A stretch of DNA of 30,720 nucleotides from Moraxellaceae bacterium (GCA_003543245.1 DPJB01000032.1:8785-39504); one strand, 5' to 3'; positions 1 through 8,669 are shown, numbered from the stretch's first letter. Notes: generated by a model from the letters alone, not told the origin. Numbers and translations: made by a program.

Positions 1-48
1 CGCGGCATGATCAACAAGGTTTACTACCTCGTGAAGGTGGAGGGTTAA
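1..48 (+). CDS. rpmD: 50S ribosomal protein L30 (uL30), C-terminal end only
   Basis: The first 16 codons, up to the TAA at 46-48, encode RGMINKVYYLVKVEG, the usual C-terminal end of bacterial L30. L30 is a small protein of the large ribosomal subunit. The gene is cut by the window edge, so only its tail is visible. It lies two bases before the ATG of rplO, as in the spc operon of gammaproteobacteria, which supports the call despite the short fragment. Confidence 0.85.
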   Translation, partial: RGMINKVYYLVKVEG

Positions 49-50
49 TC

Positions 51-485
51 ATGCATCTTAACGAACTCAGCCCGGCTCCTGGCTCAAAGAAGGAAGCTCG
101 TCGTCACGGTCGTGGTATCGGCTCTGGCCTCGGCAAGACAGGTGGTTCCGGTGTGAAGGGTCAGTCTTCGCGTGGCAAGGGTAAGGTACGCCCAGGCTTT
201 GAAGGCGGCCAGATGCCGCTGTATCGCCGTCTGCCGAAGTTTGGCTTTACCAATCTTGCAGCGCTGAAGGTTGCCGAAGTACGCCTGTCCGAGATTGCCT
301 ATGTTGAGGGTGACGTTGTCAGCCTCGAGTCGCTGAAAGCGGCAAACGTGGTGCGTAAGGACATGACCTCTGCTCGCGTCATTCTGTCGGGCGACGTGTC
401 GCGCGCACTGACCGTGAAGGGTCTCAAGGTCACCAAGGGTGCCCGTGCTGCCATTGAAGCTGCCGGCGGCAAGGTCGAGGAATAA
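51..485 (+). CDS. rplO: 50S ribosomal protein L15 (uL15)
   Basis: This 144-residue protein has the typical L15 start MHLNELSPAPGSKK followed by the glycine- and arginine-rich extension (RRHGRGIGSGLGKTGG) that reaches into the 23S rRNA core. The globular C-terminal half ends in GARAAIEAAGGKVEE, a standard L15 tail. The length matches the Escherichia coli protein (144 residues). It acts late in large-subunit assembly. It sits between rpmD and secY with very short spacers, the conserved spc operon order, and is presumably co-transcribed with them. Confidence 0.98.
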   Translation: MHLNELSPAPGSKKEARRHGRGIGSGLGKTGGSGVKGQSSRGKGKVRPGFEGGQMPLYRRLPKFGFTNLAALKVAEVRLSEIAYVEGDVVSLESLKAANVVRKDMTSARVILSGDVSRALTVKGLKVTKGARAAIEAAGGKVEE

Positions 486-491
486 TCGCTC

Positions 492-1859
492 ATGGCGAAC
501 CCTCCCCGTAGCCAACAGGCTCGTGAGATGATGCAGTCTCCGGGCATGCAGCAGGGTCTCACCGAGCTCTGGCGCCGGATCGGCTTTCTGATCATGGCGT
601 TGGTGGTGTTTCGCCTTGGTGCGCATATTCCGGTGCCGGGCATTAACCCGGAGCGTCTTGCACAACTGTTCGAACAGAACAAGGACACGATCCTTAGCTT
701 GTTCAACATGTTCTCGGGCGGCGCGCTGGAGCGCATGTCGATTCTGGCGCTTGGCATCATGCCGTATATTTCGGCCTCCATCATCATGCAGTTGATGGCG
801 ACGGTTTATCCGCCGCTTGAAGCGCTGAAGAAGGAGGGCGAGGCTGGTCGTCGCAAGATCAACCAGTACACCCGTTACGCTACTGTTGTGCTTGGCTTTG
901 TCCAGGCTGTTGGCATGTGCGTCGGCCTGGTTAGCCAGGGGATCACACTGGGAGCAGGGGTTTCCTTCTTTGTGCCTGCTGTGACCAGTCTGGTTGCTGG
1001 CACCATGTTCCTGATGTGGCTTGGTGAACAGATTACCGAGCGTGGTGTTGGTAATGGTATCTCGATGCTTATTTTTGCAGGCATCGTTGCCGGGATGCCA
1101 AGTGCTATTGGTGTGTCGCTGGAGTCTGCCCGTCAGGGTGAGATCAGTGCGCTGGCGTTGATTGTGTTGCTTGGTCTGGCTATTGCCGTGGTTGCAGCGG
1201 TCGTGTTCATGGAGCGCGGTCAGCGTCGAATTACGGTTAATTATGCCCAGCGTCAGCAGGGGCGCCGCCTCTATGCAGCACAGCAGAGTCATCTGCCGCT
1301 GAAGATTAATATGGCGGGCGTAATCCCGGCGATCTTCGCGAGCTCGTTGCTCCTGTTTCCGGCATCGCTGGGACAGTGGTTCGGTCAGTCAGCAAACCCG
1401 AACATGATGCAGCGTGTTTTGCAGGATATATCGTTGACGCTTTCCCCGGGGCAGCCGCTGTACATGGCGCTGTTTGCGGTATTGATTATTTTCTTCTGCT
1501 ACTTCTATACGGCGCTGATGTTCAGTCCCAAGGATATGGCAGAGAACCTGAAGAAGTCGTCTGCTTTCATTCCGGGCATTCGCCCTGGTGATCAGACGGC
1601 ACGTTACCTGGATACCGTGATGGGGCGGCTGACCCTGATTGGTGCCTTGTACATGACGGCTGTGTGCTTGCTACCCATGATCCTCCAGGTGGCATTCCAT
1701 GTACCGTTTTATCTGGGTGGCACTTCGCTGCTCATTGTGGTGGTCGTGGTCATGGATTTCATGGCCCAGGTGCAATCGCATCTGATGTCTCACCAGTATG
1801 AGGCCCTCATGAAGAAGGCCAATCTGAAAGGTTATGGTCCTGGCGGTCTTATCCGCTGA
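492..1859 (+). CDS. secY: Protein translocase subunit SecY
   Basis: This 455-residue protein is the channel subunit of the SecYEG translocon in the inner membrane, which exports unfolded proteins and inserts membrane proteins. About ten hydrophobic segments are visible. Family signatures include the plug region (FNMFSGGALERMSILALGIMPYISA), the segment GEQITERGVGNGISMLIFAGIV, and the cytosolic loop with KPxxMAENLKKSSAFIPGIRPG (here PKDMAENLKKSSAFIPGIRPG). The C-terminal part carries the usual YEALMKKANLKG. Length and order are as in other gammaproteobacteria. The start at 492 is six bases after the rplO stop, so translation is likely coupled. Confidence 0.98.
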   Translation: MANPPRSQQAREMMQSPGMQQGLTELWRRIGFLIMALVVFRLGAHIPVPGINPERLAQLFEQNKDTILSLFNMFSGGALERMSILALGIMPYISASIIMQLMATVYPPLEALKKEGEAGRRKINQYTRYATVVLGFVQAVGMCVGLVSQGITLGAGVSFFVPAVTSLVAGTMFLMWLGEQITERGVGNGISMLIFAGIVAGMPSAIGVSLESARQGEISALALIVLLGLAIAVVAAVVFMERGQRRITVNYAQRQQGRRLYAAQQSHLPLKINMAGVIPAIFASSLLLFPASLGQWFGQSANPNMMQRVLQDISLTLSPGQPLYMALFAVLIIFFCYFYTALMFSPKDMAENLKKSSAFIPGIRPGDQTARYLDTVMGRLTLIGALYMTAVCLLPMILQVAFHVPFYLGGTSLLIVVVVVMDFMAQVQSHLMSHQYEALMKKANLKGYGPGGLIR

Positions 1860-1888
1860 GGCCGGTTTATCGAAAAGGGTGGTGAAAC

Positions 1889-2005
1889 ATGAAAGTTCAG
1901 GCTTCCGTCAAGAAGATCTGTGCTAACTGCAAGATTGTTCGTCGCAATGGCAGCATCCGTGTGATCTGCAGTGCGGAACCCCGTCACAAGCAGCGCCAGG
2001 GCTGA
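1889..2005 (+). CDS. rpmJ: 50S ribosomal protein L36 (bL36), zinc-ribbon form
   Basis: A 38-codon gene between secY and rpsM encodes MKVQASVKKICANCKIVRR and ends in PRHKQRQG. Cys11, Cys14, Cys27 and His33 form the zinc ribbon of the Cys-containing (C+) form of L36. L36 is the smallest large-subunit protein and binds 23S rRNA. A GGTGG stretch shortly upstream of the ATG can serve as ribosome binding site. Placement after secY is the standard spc operon ending. Confidence 0.96.
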   Translation: MKVQASVKKICANCKIVRRNGSIRVICSAEPRHKQRQG

Positions 2006-2029
2006 TTCCTGGCTGGTGTTGCAATTAGT

Positions 2030-2110
2030 CTGTCCTGCGAGTAGACTCTCGCGCCTTTCGCGGACAGATTTGCAGCGCCTCGCAAAGGTTTACAAGTGGA
2101 GTGAAGGTGA
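2030..2110 (+). promoter_or_regulatory. Structured leader of the alpha operon, candidate S4-binding translational operator
   Basis: In the 105-base gap between rpmJ and rpsM I see nested pairing: CTGTCC (2030-2035) with GGACAG (2062-2067), enclosing GCGAG (2037-2041) with CTCGC (2048-2052). The unpaired CCTTT (2054-2058) could pair with AAAGG (2084-2088), giving a pseudoknot. A second hairpin, TTTGC (2069-2073) with GCAAA (2082-2086), would compete with that. In E. coli the alpha operon mRNA folds into a pseudoknot just before rpsM, and S4 binds it to repress translation. Position and nesting fit that role, but the sequence match to the known leader was not tested. Confidence 0.5.
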
Positions 2111-2467
2111 ATGGCTCGTATAGCCGGCGTTAACATCCCTGATAACAAGCACGCGGTGATCTCGCTGACCTACATTTATGGTATCGGCCGGACTAAATCT
2201 GCGCAGATCCTGACGGCTGTCGGTGTTGCTCCGACAACCAAGATCAAGGATCTGAGTGATGCCCAGCTGGATCAGGTTCGTGCAGAAGTGGCAAAGCTCC
2301 CTACTGAGGGTGACCTGCGCCGCGAAGTATCAATGAATATCAAGCGCCTGATGGACCTTGGTTGCTACCGTGGCCTCCGCCACCGTCGCGGCCTGCCGGT
2401 TCACGGACAGCGCACCAAGACCAATGCTCGTACCCGTAAGGGTCCGCGCAAGGCCATCAAGAAATAA
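2111..2467 (+). CDS. rpsM: 30S ribosomal protein S13 (uS13)
   Basis: This 118-residue protein begins MARIAGVNIPDNKHAVISLTY, the near-invariant S13 start, with the helix-two-turn-helix segment YGIGRTKSAQIL. It ends in the basic C-terminal tail GQRTKTNARTRKGPRKAIKK, which contacts tRNA in the P site. S13 sits in the head of the small subunit and forms bridges to the large subunit. It is the first gene of the alpha operon. GGAG and GAAGG stretches precede the ATG, within or beside the structured leader at 2030-2110. Confidence 0.98.
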   Translation: MARIAGVNIPDNKHAVISLTYIYGIGRTKSAQILTAVGVAPTTKIKDLSDAQLDQVRAEVAKLPTEGDLRREVSMNIKRLMDLGCYRGLRHRRGLPVHGQRTKTNARTRKGPRKAIKK

Positions 2468-2486
2468 CGGACTCGGACGCTGAGAC

Positions 2487-2876
2487 ATGGCTAAAGATAC
2501 GACACGCGCCCGCAAAAAGGTGACCCGTCAGGTCTCCGAAGGGATTGCGCACATTCATGCTTCCTTCAATAACACGATCGTGACGATCACCGACCGTCAG
2601 GGCAATGCCCTGTCGTGGGCGACGTCTGGCGGTCAGGGCTTCCGCGGTTCGCGTAAGTCCACTCCGTTCGCCGCCCAGGTTGCCGCAGAAGTGGCAGGCA
2701 AGGCTGCTCAGGACTATGGTCTGAAGAATCTTGATGTTCTTGTCAAGGGTCCAGGTCCTGGTCGTGAGTCTGCTGTGCGCGCCCTGAATGCAGTCGGCTA
2801 CAAGATCAACAGCATTACCGATATCACGCCGATTCCGCATAACGGCTGCCGTCCGTCCAAGAAGCGTCGCGTGTAA
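2487..2876 (+). CDS. rpsK: 30S ribosomal protein S11 (uS11)
   Basis: This 129-residue protein shows the S11 core HIHASFNNTIVTITDRQGN, followed by SWATSGGQGFRGSRKSTPFAAQ. It ends in PHNGCRPSKKRRV, the usual basic C-terminus. S11 lies on the platform of the small subunit near the 3' domain of 16S rRNA and helps form the mRNA exit. Length matches the E. coli protein. It is the second gene of the alpha operon, 19 bases after rpsM. Confidence 0.98.
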   Translation: MAKDTTRARKKVTRQVSEGIAHIHASFNNTIVTITDRQGNALSWATSGGQGFRGSRKSTPFAAQVAAEVAGKAAQDYGLKNLDVLVKGPGPGRESAVRALNAVGYKINSITDITPIPHNGCRPSKKRRV

Positions 2877-2890
2877 GAGGAACCTGAATA

Positions 2891-3514
2891 ATGGCACGTT
2901 ACATTGGTCCCAAGTGCAAGCTTGCACGTCGCGAAGGTACTGACCTGTTCCTGAAGAGCGGTGTTCGTGCTCTCGACAGCAAGTGCAAAGCTGATACCCC
3001 TCCTGGCCAGCATGGCGCCTCCCGTAAGGGCCGCCTGTCTGACTATGGCACTCAGCTGCGTGAAAAAATGAAAGTGCGTCGTATGTATGGCGTGCTGGAA
3101 CGTCAGTTCAGCAACTATTACAAGGAAGCTGCGCGCCTGAAGGGCGCAACAGGTGAAAACCTGCTGCAGCTGCTGGAAGGTCGTCTGGATAACGTCGTTT
3201 ATCGTATGGGTTTTGGTGCTACTCGCTCCGAAGCTCGTCAGCTGGTGAGCCATCGCGCCATCCTGCTGAACGGCAAGCGTGTTAACATCCCGTCCATGCA
3301 GGTTTCTGCTGGTGACGTGGTGACTGTTCATGAGAAGTCCCGCAACCAGTTGCGTGTGAAGAGTGCTCTCGAGCTGTCTGCTCAGCGTGGCGTTCCGTCA
3401 TGGCTTGAAGTGGATGCCAGCAAGATGGAAGGTACGTTCAAGGCTTCGCCAGAACGTTCTGATCTGTCTTCCGAGATCAATGAAAATCTGATCGTCGAGT
3501 TGTACTCCAAGTAA
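2891..3514 (+). CDS. rpsD: 30S ribosomal protein S4 (uS4)
   Basis: This 207-residue protein begins MARYIGPKCKLARREGTDL and contains the S4 RNA-binding domain (LEGRLDNVVYRMGFGATRSEARQLVSHRAILLNG) at roughly residues 96-130. S4 is a primary 16S rRNA binder that nucleates small-subunit assembly. In E. coli it also represses the alpha operon by binding the rpsM leader. Only two cysteines (C9, C32) lie in the N-terminal region, so this looks like the form without a four-cysteine zinc site. It lies 14 bases after rpsK, in the standard order. Confidence 0.98.
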   Translation: MARYIGPKCKLARREGTDLFLKSGVRALDSKCKADTPPGQHGASRKGRLSDYGTQLREKMKVRRMYGVLERQFSNYYKEAARLKGATGENLLQLLEGRLDNVVYRMGFGATRSEARQLVSHRAILLNGKRVNIPSMQVSAGDVVTVHEKSRNQLRVKSALELSAQRGVPSWLEVDASKMEGTFKASPERSDLSSEINENLIVELYSK

Positions 3515-3535
3515 GGAACCGCCTGAGGTCACTCC

Positions 3536-4549
3536 ATGTCACAAGCTGTCAACGATTTTCTGACGCCGAGCAAGATTGCGGTACAGGCTATCAGTACTAC
3601 TCACGCCAAGGTGACGCTGGAGCCGCTCGAGCGCGGTTTTGGTCACACTCTGGGTAATGCACTGCGTCGCATCCTGCTGTCGTCCATGCCTGGTGCCGCT
3701 GTTGTTGAAGTTGAAATTGACGGCGTCGAACACGAATACAGTGCCATTGAAGGTGTTCAGGAAGACGTTATCGAAATCCTTCTTAACCTCAAGGGCCTTG
3801 CTATTCGCCTTCATGAGCAGCACGAGGCGTTTCTGAGCCTCGACAAGAAGGGTCCTTGTGCGGTGACTGCAGCTGATCTGGGCCTGCCGCACAATGTTGA
3901 TATTGTCAACAAGGGTCATGTGATTGCCAATCTTGGTGCCAACGGGCATCTGAAGATGAAGCTGAAGGTGGCCTCCGGTCGTGGCTATGAGCCTGCCGAC
4001 TCGCGTTATGCGGACGAAGACACCCGTCCAATTGGCCGTCTGCAGCTTGATGCTTCGTTCAGCCCGGTGCGCAAGGTTGCTTATGTTGTTGAGGCTGCCC
4101 GTGTTGAGCAGCGCACCAATCTCGACAAGCTTGTGATTGATCTGGAAACGAATGGTACAATTGACCCGGAAGAGGCGATTCGCCGCTCCGCGACAATTCT
4201 CCAGCAGCAGATCGCGGTGTTTGTGGACTTGCAGAAGCCGGACACTGGTGTGAAGGCTCCTGAGGCTGATGGCGCAGTGGTTGATCCGCTGCTCCTTCGT
4301 CCGGTGGATGATCTGGAACTGACAGTTCGTTCTGCCAACTGCCTGAAGGCTGAAAATATTTACTACATCGGTGATCTGGTACAGCGTACGGAAGTAGAGC
4401 TGTTGAAGACGCCGAACCTGGGCAAGAAGTCGCTCACCGAGATCAAGGATGTGCTGGCCTCTCGTGGCCTGTCGCTCGGTATGCGTCTGGAGAACTGGCC
4501 ACCAGCCAGCCTGCGCAACGACGATCGTCTGAATTACCGCAGCCGTTAA
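3536..4549 (+). CDS. rpoA: DNA-directed RNA polymerase subunit alpha
   Basis: This 337-residue protein is the alpha subunit of RNA polymerase. The N-terminal dimerisation domain (about residues 1-235) has the hallmark LEPLERGFGHTLGNALRRILLSSMPG. The C-terminal domain, which contacts UP elements and activators, includes PVDDLELTVRSANCLKAENI and TPNLGKKSLTEIKDVL at about residues 255-315. It is slightly longer than the 329-residue E. coli protein. It sits between rpsD and rplQ as in most gammaproteobacteria. Confidence 0.98.
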   Translation: MSQAVNDFLTPSKIAVQAISTTHAKVTLEPLERGFGHTLGNALRRILLSSMPGAAVVEVEIDGVEHEYSAIEGVQEDVIEILLNLKGLAIRLHEQHEAFLSLDKKGPCAVTAADLGLPHNVDIVNKGHVIANLGANGHLKMKLKVASGRGYEPADSRYADEDTRPIGRLQLDASFSPVRKVAYVVEAARVEQRTNLDKLVIDLETNGTIDPEEAIRRSATILQQQIAVFVDLQKPDTGVKAPEADGAVVDPLLLRPVDDLELTVRSANCLKAENIYYIGDLVQRTEVELLKTPNLGKKSLTEIKDVLASRGLSLGMRLENWPPASLRNDDRLNYRSR

Positions 4550-4579
4550 TCCGGTTGCCGATTTTTAGGAAGTTGAGCC

Positions 4580-4966
4580 ATGCGTCATCGTAATAGTGGT
4601 GTGAAACTGGGCCGCAACAGCAGCCATCGTAAGGCCATGTTCCAGAATATGGCTATTTCGCTGCTCGAGCACGAACTCATCCGTACCACCCTGCCAAAGG
4701 CAAAGGAGCTTCGCCGCGTGGCGGAGCCTCTGATTACGCTGGCCAAGGTGGATTCTGTCGCCAATCGTCGTCTGGCATTTGCCCGTACACGTAACCCGGC
4801 AATCGTGGGCAAGTTGTTCACGGTTCTTGGTCCGCGTTACAAGGAGCGTCAGGGTGGTTACCTGCGCATCCTGAAGGCTGGCTTCCGTCCTGGTGATGCT
4901 GCGCCGATGGCGTATGTTGAACTGGTTGATCGCGAAATTGGCGCCAAGGCTGCCGCAGCAGAGTAA
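4580..4966 (+). CDS. rplQ: 50S ribosomal protein L17 (bL17)
   Basis: This 128-residue protein begins MRHRNSGVKLGRNSSHRKAM, the characteristic L17 start, followed by LLEHELIRTTLPKAKELRRV and YLRILKAGFRPGDAAPMAYVEL. L17 lies at the bottom of the large subunit near the peptide exit tunnel. It is the last gene of the alpha operon. An AGGAAGT ribosome binding site precedes the ATG, and a strong terminator follows 21 bases after the stop. Confidence 0.98.
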   Translation: MRHRNSGVKLGRNSSHRKAMFQNMAISLLEHELIRTTLPKAKELRRVAEPLITLAKVDSVANRRLAFARTRNPAIVGKLFTVLGPRYKERQGGYLRILKAGFRPGDAAPMAYVELVDREIGAKAAAAE

Positions 4967-4987
4967 TTGCTGCGTAAGTGCTGTCTG

Positions 4988-5016
4988 CAAAAAGCCGGGC
5001 TATGCCCGGCTTTTTG
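4988..5016. terminator. Bidirectional rho-independent terminator after rplQ
   Basis: GCCGGGC (4994-5000) pairs with GCCCGGC (5004-5010) around a TAT loop. The stem is flanked by AAAAA (4989-4993) and TTTTT (5011-5015), so it works in both directions. It ends the alpha operon and also lies 28 bases past the stop of the minus-strand methyltransferase gene. Confidence 0.92.
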
Positions 5017-5043
5017 TTTTACCTTTTCACTGACAGAGGCAAC

Positions 5044-5820
5044 TCATTGCATGAGTAGCTGTCGGTGGCGTTCGAACAGGCATATGGTTGCTGCTGCGGC
5101 CACGTTCAATGACTCAATTCCATCTGCCATAGGAATGTGAATGCGCATGTCTGCCTGTGCATCCAGTCCGGCTGAAATTCCCTTCCCTTCCGTTCCCAGT
5201 GCAAGAACAAGATTGCCGCGCAGGTCGGTCGCATAAAGCGACGTGGCCTGATCAAGTGTTGTGATGCAAAGCTTGCCGTCGAAGTGCTCAAGTACCTGTG
5301 CCGGATCAATACGCTCAATCAGCGTCAGGTGAAAGTGAGCACCCATGGCTGCCCTGAGCACCTTGGGAGACCAGATATCGGCGCAGCCTGGGGTCAGCCA
5401 GATCTGGTTTGCGCCGGCAGCGGCGGCGCTGCGCAGGATGGTGCCGACGTTGCCGGGATCCTGGATGTTTTCCAGTAGCAGGCAAAGGCCATTCGTTGCA
5501 GGTGCTGTTACCTCTGGAATGTTCATCAGGGCCATCAGGCCGCTGCTGCTGGGGGACTGCTCAATCACCTGAAACAGCTCAGCATCGAGCATGATTGTGG
5601 TTGTGCCTTCTGTTGTCAGCAGTGCAGCGATCTCTGGCTTCGCTTCATGGTTCTCGCAAACGAGAAGCTTCTCGAGGGAAAGTCCCGCATCAATAGCCGC
5701 CTTGATCAGGTGTGTGCCGATCAGGATGGTCTGCTGGTTTTTCAGTCGGTCACGACGGCTGTCGGCGAGCTTGATCAGCAGCTTTATCAGGGGATTCTGA
5801 CGGGAGCGGATGATTTCCAT
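5044..5820 (-). CDS. TrmH (SpoU) family RNA 2'-O-ribose methyltransferase
   Basis: This 258-residue protein belongs to the SPOUT class of SAM-dependent RNA methyltransferases. The three family motifs are present in order in the C-terminal half: NVGTILRSA (with the catalytic-type Asn and Arg), LALGTEGKGIS, and IPMADGIESLNVAAAATICLFE, which together form the trefoil-knot SAM site. The N-terminal ~100 residues (IRSRQNPLIKLL ... ILIGTHLIKAA) match the substrate-binding domain of rRNA-type members. The target is probably a ribose in 23S rRNA, but the exact site cannot be read from sequence. It starts two bases after the uvrA stop, so the two are likely co-transcribed, an arrangement I do not know as standard. 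Confidence 0.88.
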   Translation of the reverse strand: MEIIRSRQNPLIKLLIKLADSRRDRLKNQQTILIGTHLIKAAIDAGLSLEKLLVCENHEAKPEIAALLTTEGTTTIMLDAELFQVIEQSPSSSGLMALMNIPEVTAPATNGLCLLLENIQDPGNVGTILRSAAAAGANQIWLTPGCADIWSPKVLRAAMGAHFHLTLIERIDPAQVLEHFDGKLCITTLDQATSLYATDLRGNLVLALGTEGKGISAGLDAQADMRIHIPMADGIESLNVAAAATICLFERHRQLLMQ

Positions 5821-5822
5821 GA

Positions 5823-8669
5823 TCAGTAGCCGCGCACCAGCAATGGCTTGAGAAAGCGTCCGGTATGGGAGGACTTGTTTGCTGCGACCTCTTCGGGTGT
5901 CCCGGTTGCAATTATCTCGCCTCCACCGTCGCCACCTTCCGGGCCCATGTCGATCAGCCAGTCGGCAGTTTTGATGACATCGAGATTATGCTCGATGACT
6001 ACGACGGTATTGCCGTGATCACGGAGTCTGTGCAGTACCGTGAGGAGCTGCTGGATGTCGTGGAAGTGAAGGCCGGTGGTTGGTTCATCAAGAATATAAA
6101 GTGTCTGGCCTGTGTCGCGCTTGGATAGCTCGCGTGCAAGTTTGACGCGCTGTGCCTCGCCGCCAGACAGGGTGGTGGCGGCCTGTCCAAGCGTGATGTA
6201 GGACAGGCCAACATCAATCAGCGTCTGCAGCTTGCGTGCGAGTGCCGGGATGGCATCAAAATACTGACGTGCATCCTCAACAGTCATGCCCAGTACTTCC
6301 GTGATGTTTTTTCCCTTGTAGCGGATGTCGAGGGTTTCCCGGTTGTAACGCTTGCCCTTGCAGACATCGCAGGGAACGTAGATGTCGGGAAGGAAGTGCA
6401 TTTCAACCTTGATGACGCCGTCACCCTGGCAGGATTCGCAACGTCCGCCTTTCACATTGAAGGAGAAACGGCCAGGGCCATAGCCGCGGGAACGGGCCTC
6501 CTGGGTGCCGGCAAACAGTTCGCGTATCGGCGTGAAGATGCCGGTATAGGTGGCCGGGTTGGAGCGAGGGGTGCGGCCAATCGGGCTTTGGTCGATATCG
6601 ACAACCTTGTCCAGATGCTCAAGTCCGTCAATGCTGTCGTGCTCTTCCTCATCAAGTGTGGTGGCACCATTCAATGTCTTGGCGGTGACGGGATAGAGCG
6701 TGCCGTTAACGAGGGTGGATTTTCCTGAGCCTGAAACGCCTGTGACGCAAGTCATGAGGCCCAGCGGAAATTCGGCAGTGACATTTTTAAGGTTGTTACC
6801 ACGTGCGCCCTTTATGGTGAGCAGTTTTTTCCGGTTTACTGGAGTCCGTTTTTTCGGGATCTCAATTCTTTTTCGGCCGGACAGGTAATCGCCTGTCAGC
6901 GAATTTTCATTTTCAATAATGTCGTTGAATGTTCCGCGAGCCACAATCCGGCCGCCATGCACGCCTGCGCCTGGGCCTATGTCTACGACATAGTCGGCGG
7001 CGCGGATGGCATCCTCATCATGCTCGACGACAAGTACGGTATTGCCGAGATCACGCAGACGTACGAGGGTGGACAAAAGGCGTTCGTTGTCACGCTGGTG
7101 CAGGCCGATACTGGGTTCGTCAAGAACATACATTACGCCGACGAGGCCGGCGCCGATCTGTGATGCCAGCCGGATACGCTGGGCCTCTCCACCTGACAGT
7201 GTTTCGGCTGAGCGATCCAGTGAAAGGTAGTCGAGGCCGACATTGACGAGGAACTGCAGCCGTTCGCGGATTTCCTTGAGTATCTTGTCAGCAATTTCGC
7301 CGCGCTTGCCCGGAAGATTCAGTGTGCCGAAATAGTCACAGGATTTCTGGATGGGCAGCTTCACGATGTCTGGCAGAGCCTTGTCTTCGATGAAGACGTT
7401 GCGGGCCTCCCGCTTGAGGCGGGAGCCATTGCAATCAGCACAGACAGTGTGATTCAGGTAGTTCGCCAGGTCTTCGCGGACGTTTGCAGATTCGGTTTCG
7501 CGGTAACGGCGTTCCATGTTGGGGAGCACGCCTTCAAACGTGTGCTCGCGGACAACACGTTTGCCGCGATCGTTATAATAATAAAAGGCGATTTCTTCCT
7601 TGCCGGAGCCATTCAGAATGGCGTTCTGGACTTTCTTGGGCAGCTTTTTCCAGGGGGTATCAACATCGAACAGGTAATGGGCGGCCAGTGCTTCGAGCAG
7701 GCTGAAATAATAAATATTCCGTTTGTCCCAGCCGCGAATGGCTCCCTCGGATAACGAAAGGTCCTTGTCGCTGATCAGCCGGTCGGCATCAAAATACTGT
7801 TTGACGCCAAGTCCGTCGCACGTTGGGCAGGCGCCAGCGGGATTGTTGAAGGAAAACAGGCGTGGCTCAAGCTCGGTCAGGGAGTAGCCGCAGACCGTGC
7901 AGGCATAGCGCGCCGAGAAAATCTGGTCGGGGCGGGGCTTGCCCTTGGCATCAGCTTCCATGAAGGCGACGAGGGCAATGCCGTTGGCGTGGCGCAAGGC
8001 AGTCTCGAAGGATTCGGCCAGGCGCAGGGCAATATCAGGGCGCACCTTGATGCGATCGACCACAACTTCGATGGTGTGTTTTTTCAGTTTGTCGAGCGTG
8101 GGGGCTTCATCGAGATCAACCACGATGCCGTCGATGCGGGCGCGCACAAAGCCGTCTGCCTTGAGTTGCTCGAATACATGGAGGTGCTCACCCTTGCGCT
8201 CCTGAATGACGGGGGCAAGCAGCATGAGGGCGGTACCCTCGGGCATTGCCATGACCTGGTCGACCATCTGCGAGACGGTTTGTGCCTCCAGGGCGACATG
8301 ATGATCGGGGCAGCGCGGGATGCCGGCGCGGGCATACAGCAGGCGCAGGTAGTCGTAGATTTCCGTGATGGTGCCAACGGTGGAGCGCGGGTTATGCGAT
8401 GTTGATTTCTGCTCGATCGAGATGGCTGGCGACAGGCCTTCAATATGGTCGACATCGGGCTTTTCCATCAGCGACAGGAACTGACGGGCGTAGGCCGACA
8501 GGGACTCCACGTAGCGACGCTGGCCTTCGGCGTACAGCGTGTCGAAGGCCAGCGATGATTTGCCGGAGCCTGACAGGCCGGTAATCACCACGAACTTGTC
8601 GCGTGGGAGATCAAGGTCAATGTTCTTGAGGTTGTGGGTGCGGGCGCCGCGAATCTGGATCTTGTCCAT
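5823..8669 (-). CDS. uvrA: UvrABC excision nuclease subunit A
   Basis: This 948-residue damage-recognition ATPase starts nucleotide excision repair by loading UvrB onto damaged DNA. Two ABC ATPase modules are visible. The first has Walker A GLSGSGKSSLAFDTL (residue ~31), a CxxC-type zinc site (CTVCG ... CPTCDG), signature LSGGEAQRIRLA and Walker B DEPSIGLHQRD. The second has GVSGSGKSTLVNGTL, CESCQGDG ... CDVCKGKR, LSGGEAQRVKLA and DEPTTGLHFHD. The open frame extends upstream to 8780, but conserved sequence begins at MDKIQIRGARTHNLKNI, so I set the start at 8669. I see no convincing LexA box in the upstream gap. It is divergent from the YajR-like transporter. Confidence 0.98.
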   Translation of the reverse strand: MDKIQIRGARTHNLKNIDLDLPRDKFVVITGLSGSGKSSLAFDTLYAEGQRRYVESLSAYARQFLSLMEKPDVDHIEGLSPAISIEQKSTSHNPRSTVGTITEIYDYLRLLYARAGIPRCPDHHVALEAQTVSQMVDQVMAMPEGTALMLLAPVIQERKGEHLHVFEQLKADGFVRARIDGIVVDLDEAPTLDKLKKHTIEVVVDRIKVRPDIALRLAESFETALRHANGIALVAFMEADAKGKPRPDQIFSARYACTVCGYSLTELEPRLFSFNNPAGACPTCDGLGVKQYFDADRLISDKDLSLSEGAIRGWDKRNIYYFSLLEALAAHYLFDVDTPWKKLPKKVQNAILNGSGKEEIAFYYYNDRGKRVVREHTFEGVLPNMERRYRETESANVREDLANYLNHTVCADCNGSRLKREARNVFIEDKALPDIVKLPIQKSCDYFGTLNLPGKRGEIADKILKEIRERLQFLVNVGLDYLSLDRSAETLSGGEAQRIRLASQIGAGLVGVMYVLDEPSIGLHQRDNERLLSTLVRLRDLGNTVLVVEHDEDAIRAADYVVDIGPGAGVHGGRIVARGTFNDIIENENSLTGDYLSGRKRIEIPKKRTPVNRKKLLTIKGARGNNLKNVTAEFPLGLMTCVTGVSGSGKSTLVNGTLYPVTAKTLNGATTLDEEEHDSIDGLEHLDKVVDIDQSPIGRTPRSNPATYTGIFTPIRELFAGTQEARSRGYGPGRFSFNVKGGRCESCQGDGVIKVEMHFLPDIYVPCDVCKGKRYNRETLDIRYKGKNITEVLGMTVEDARQYFDAIPALARKLQTLIDVGLSYITLGQAATTLSGGEAQRVKLARELSKRDTGQTLYILDEPTTGLHFHDIQQLLTVLHRLRDHGNTVVVIEHNLDVIKTADWLIDMGPEGGDGGGEIIATGTPEEVAANKSSHTGRFLKPLLVRGY

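Noticed and set aside
84..1292. Long open frame of 402 codons on the minus strand across rplO and secY
   Set aside because: It is antisense to two certain genes, has low-complexity His/Arg/Thr-rich sequence and no domain. It arises from codon bias of the opposite strand.
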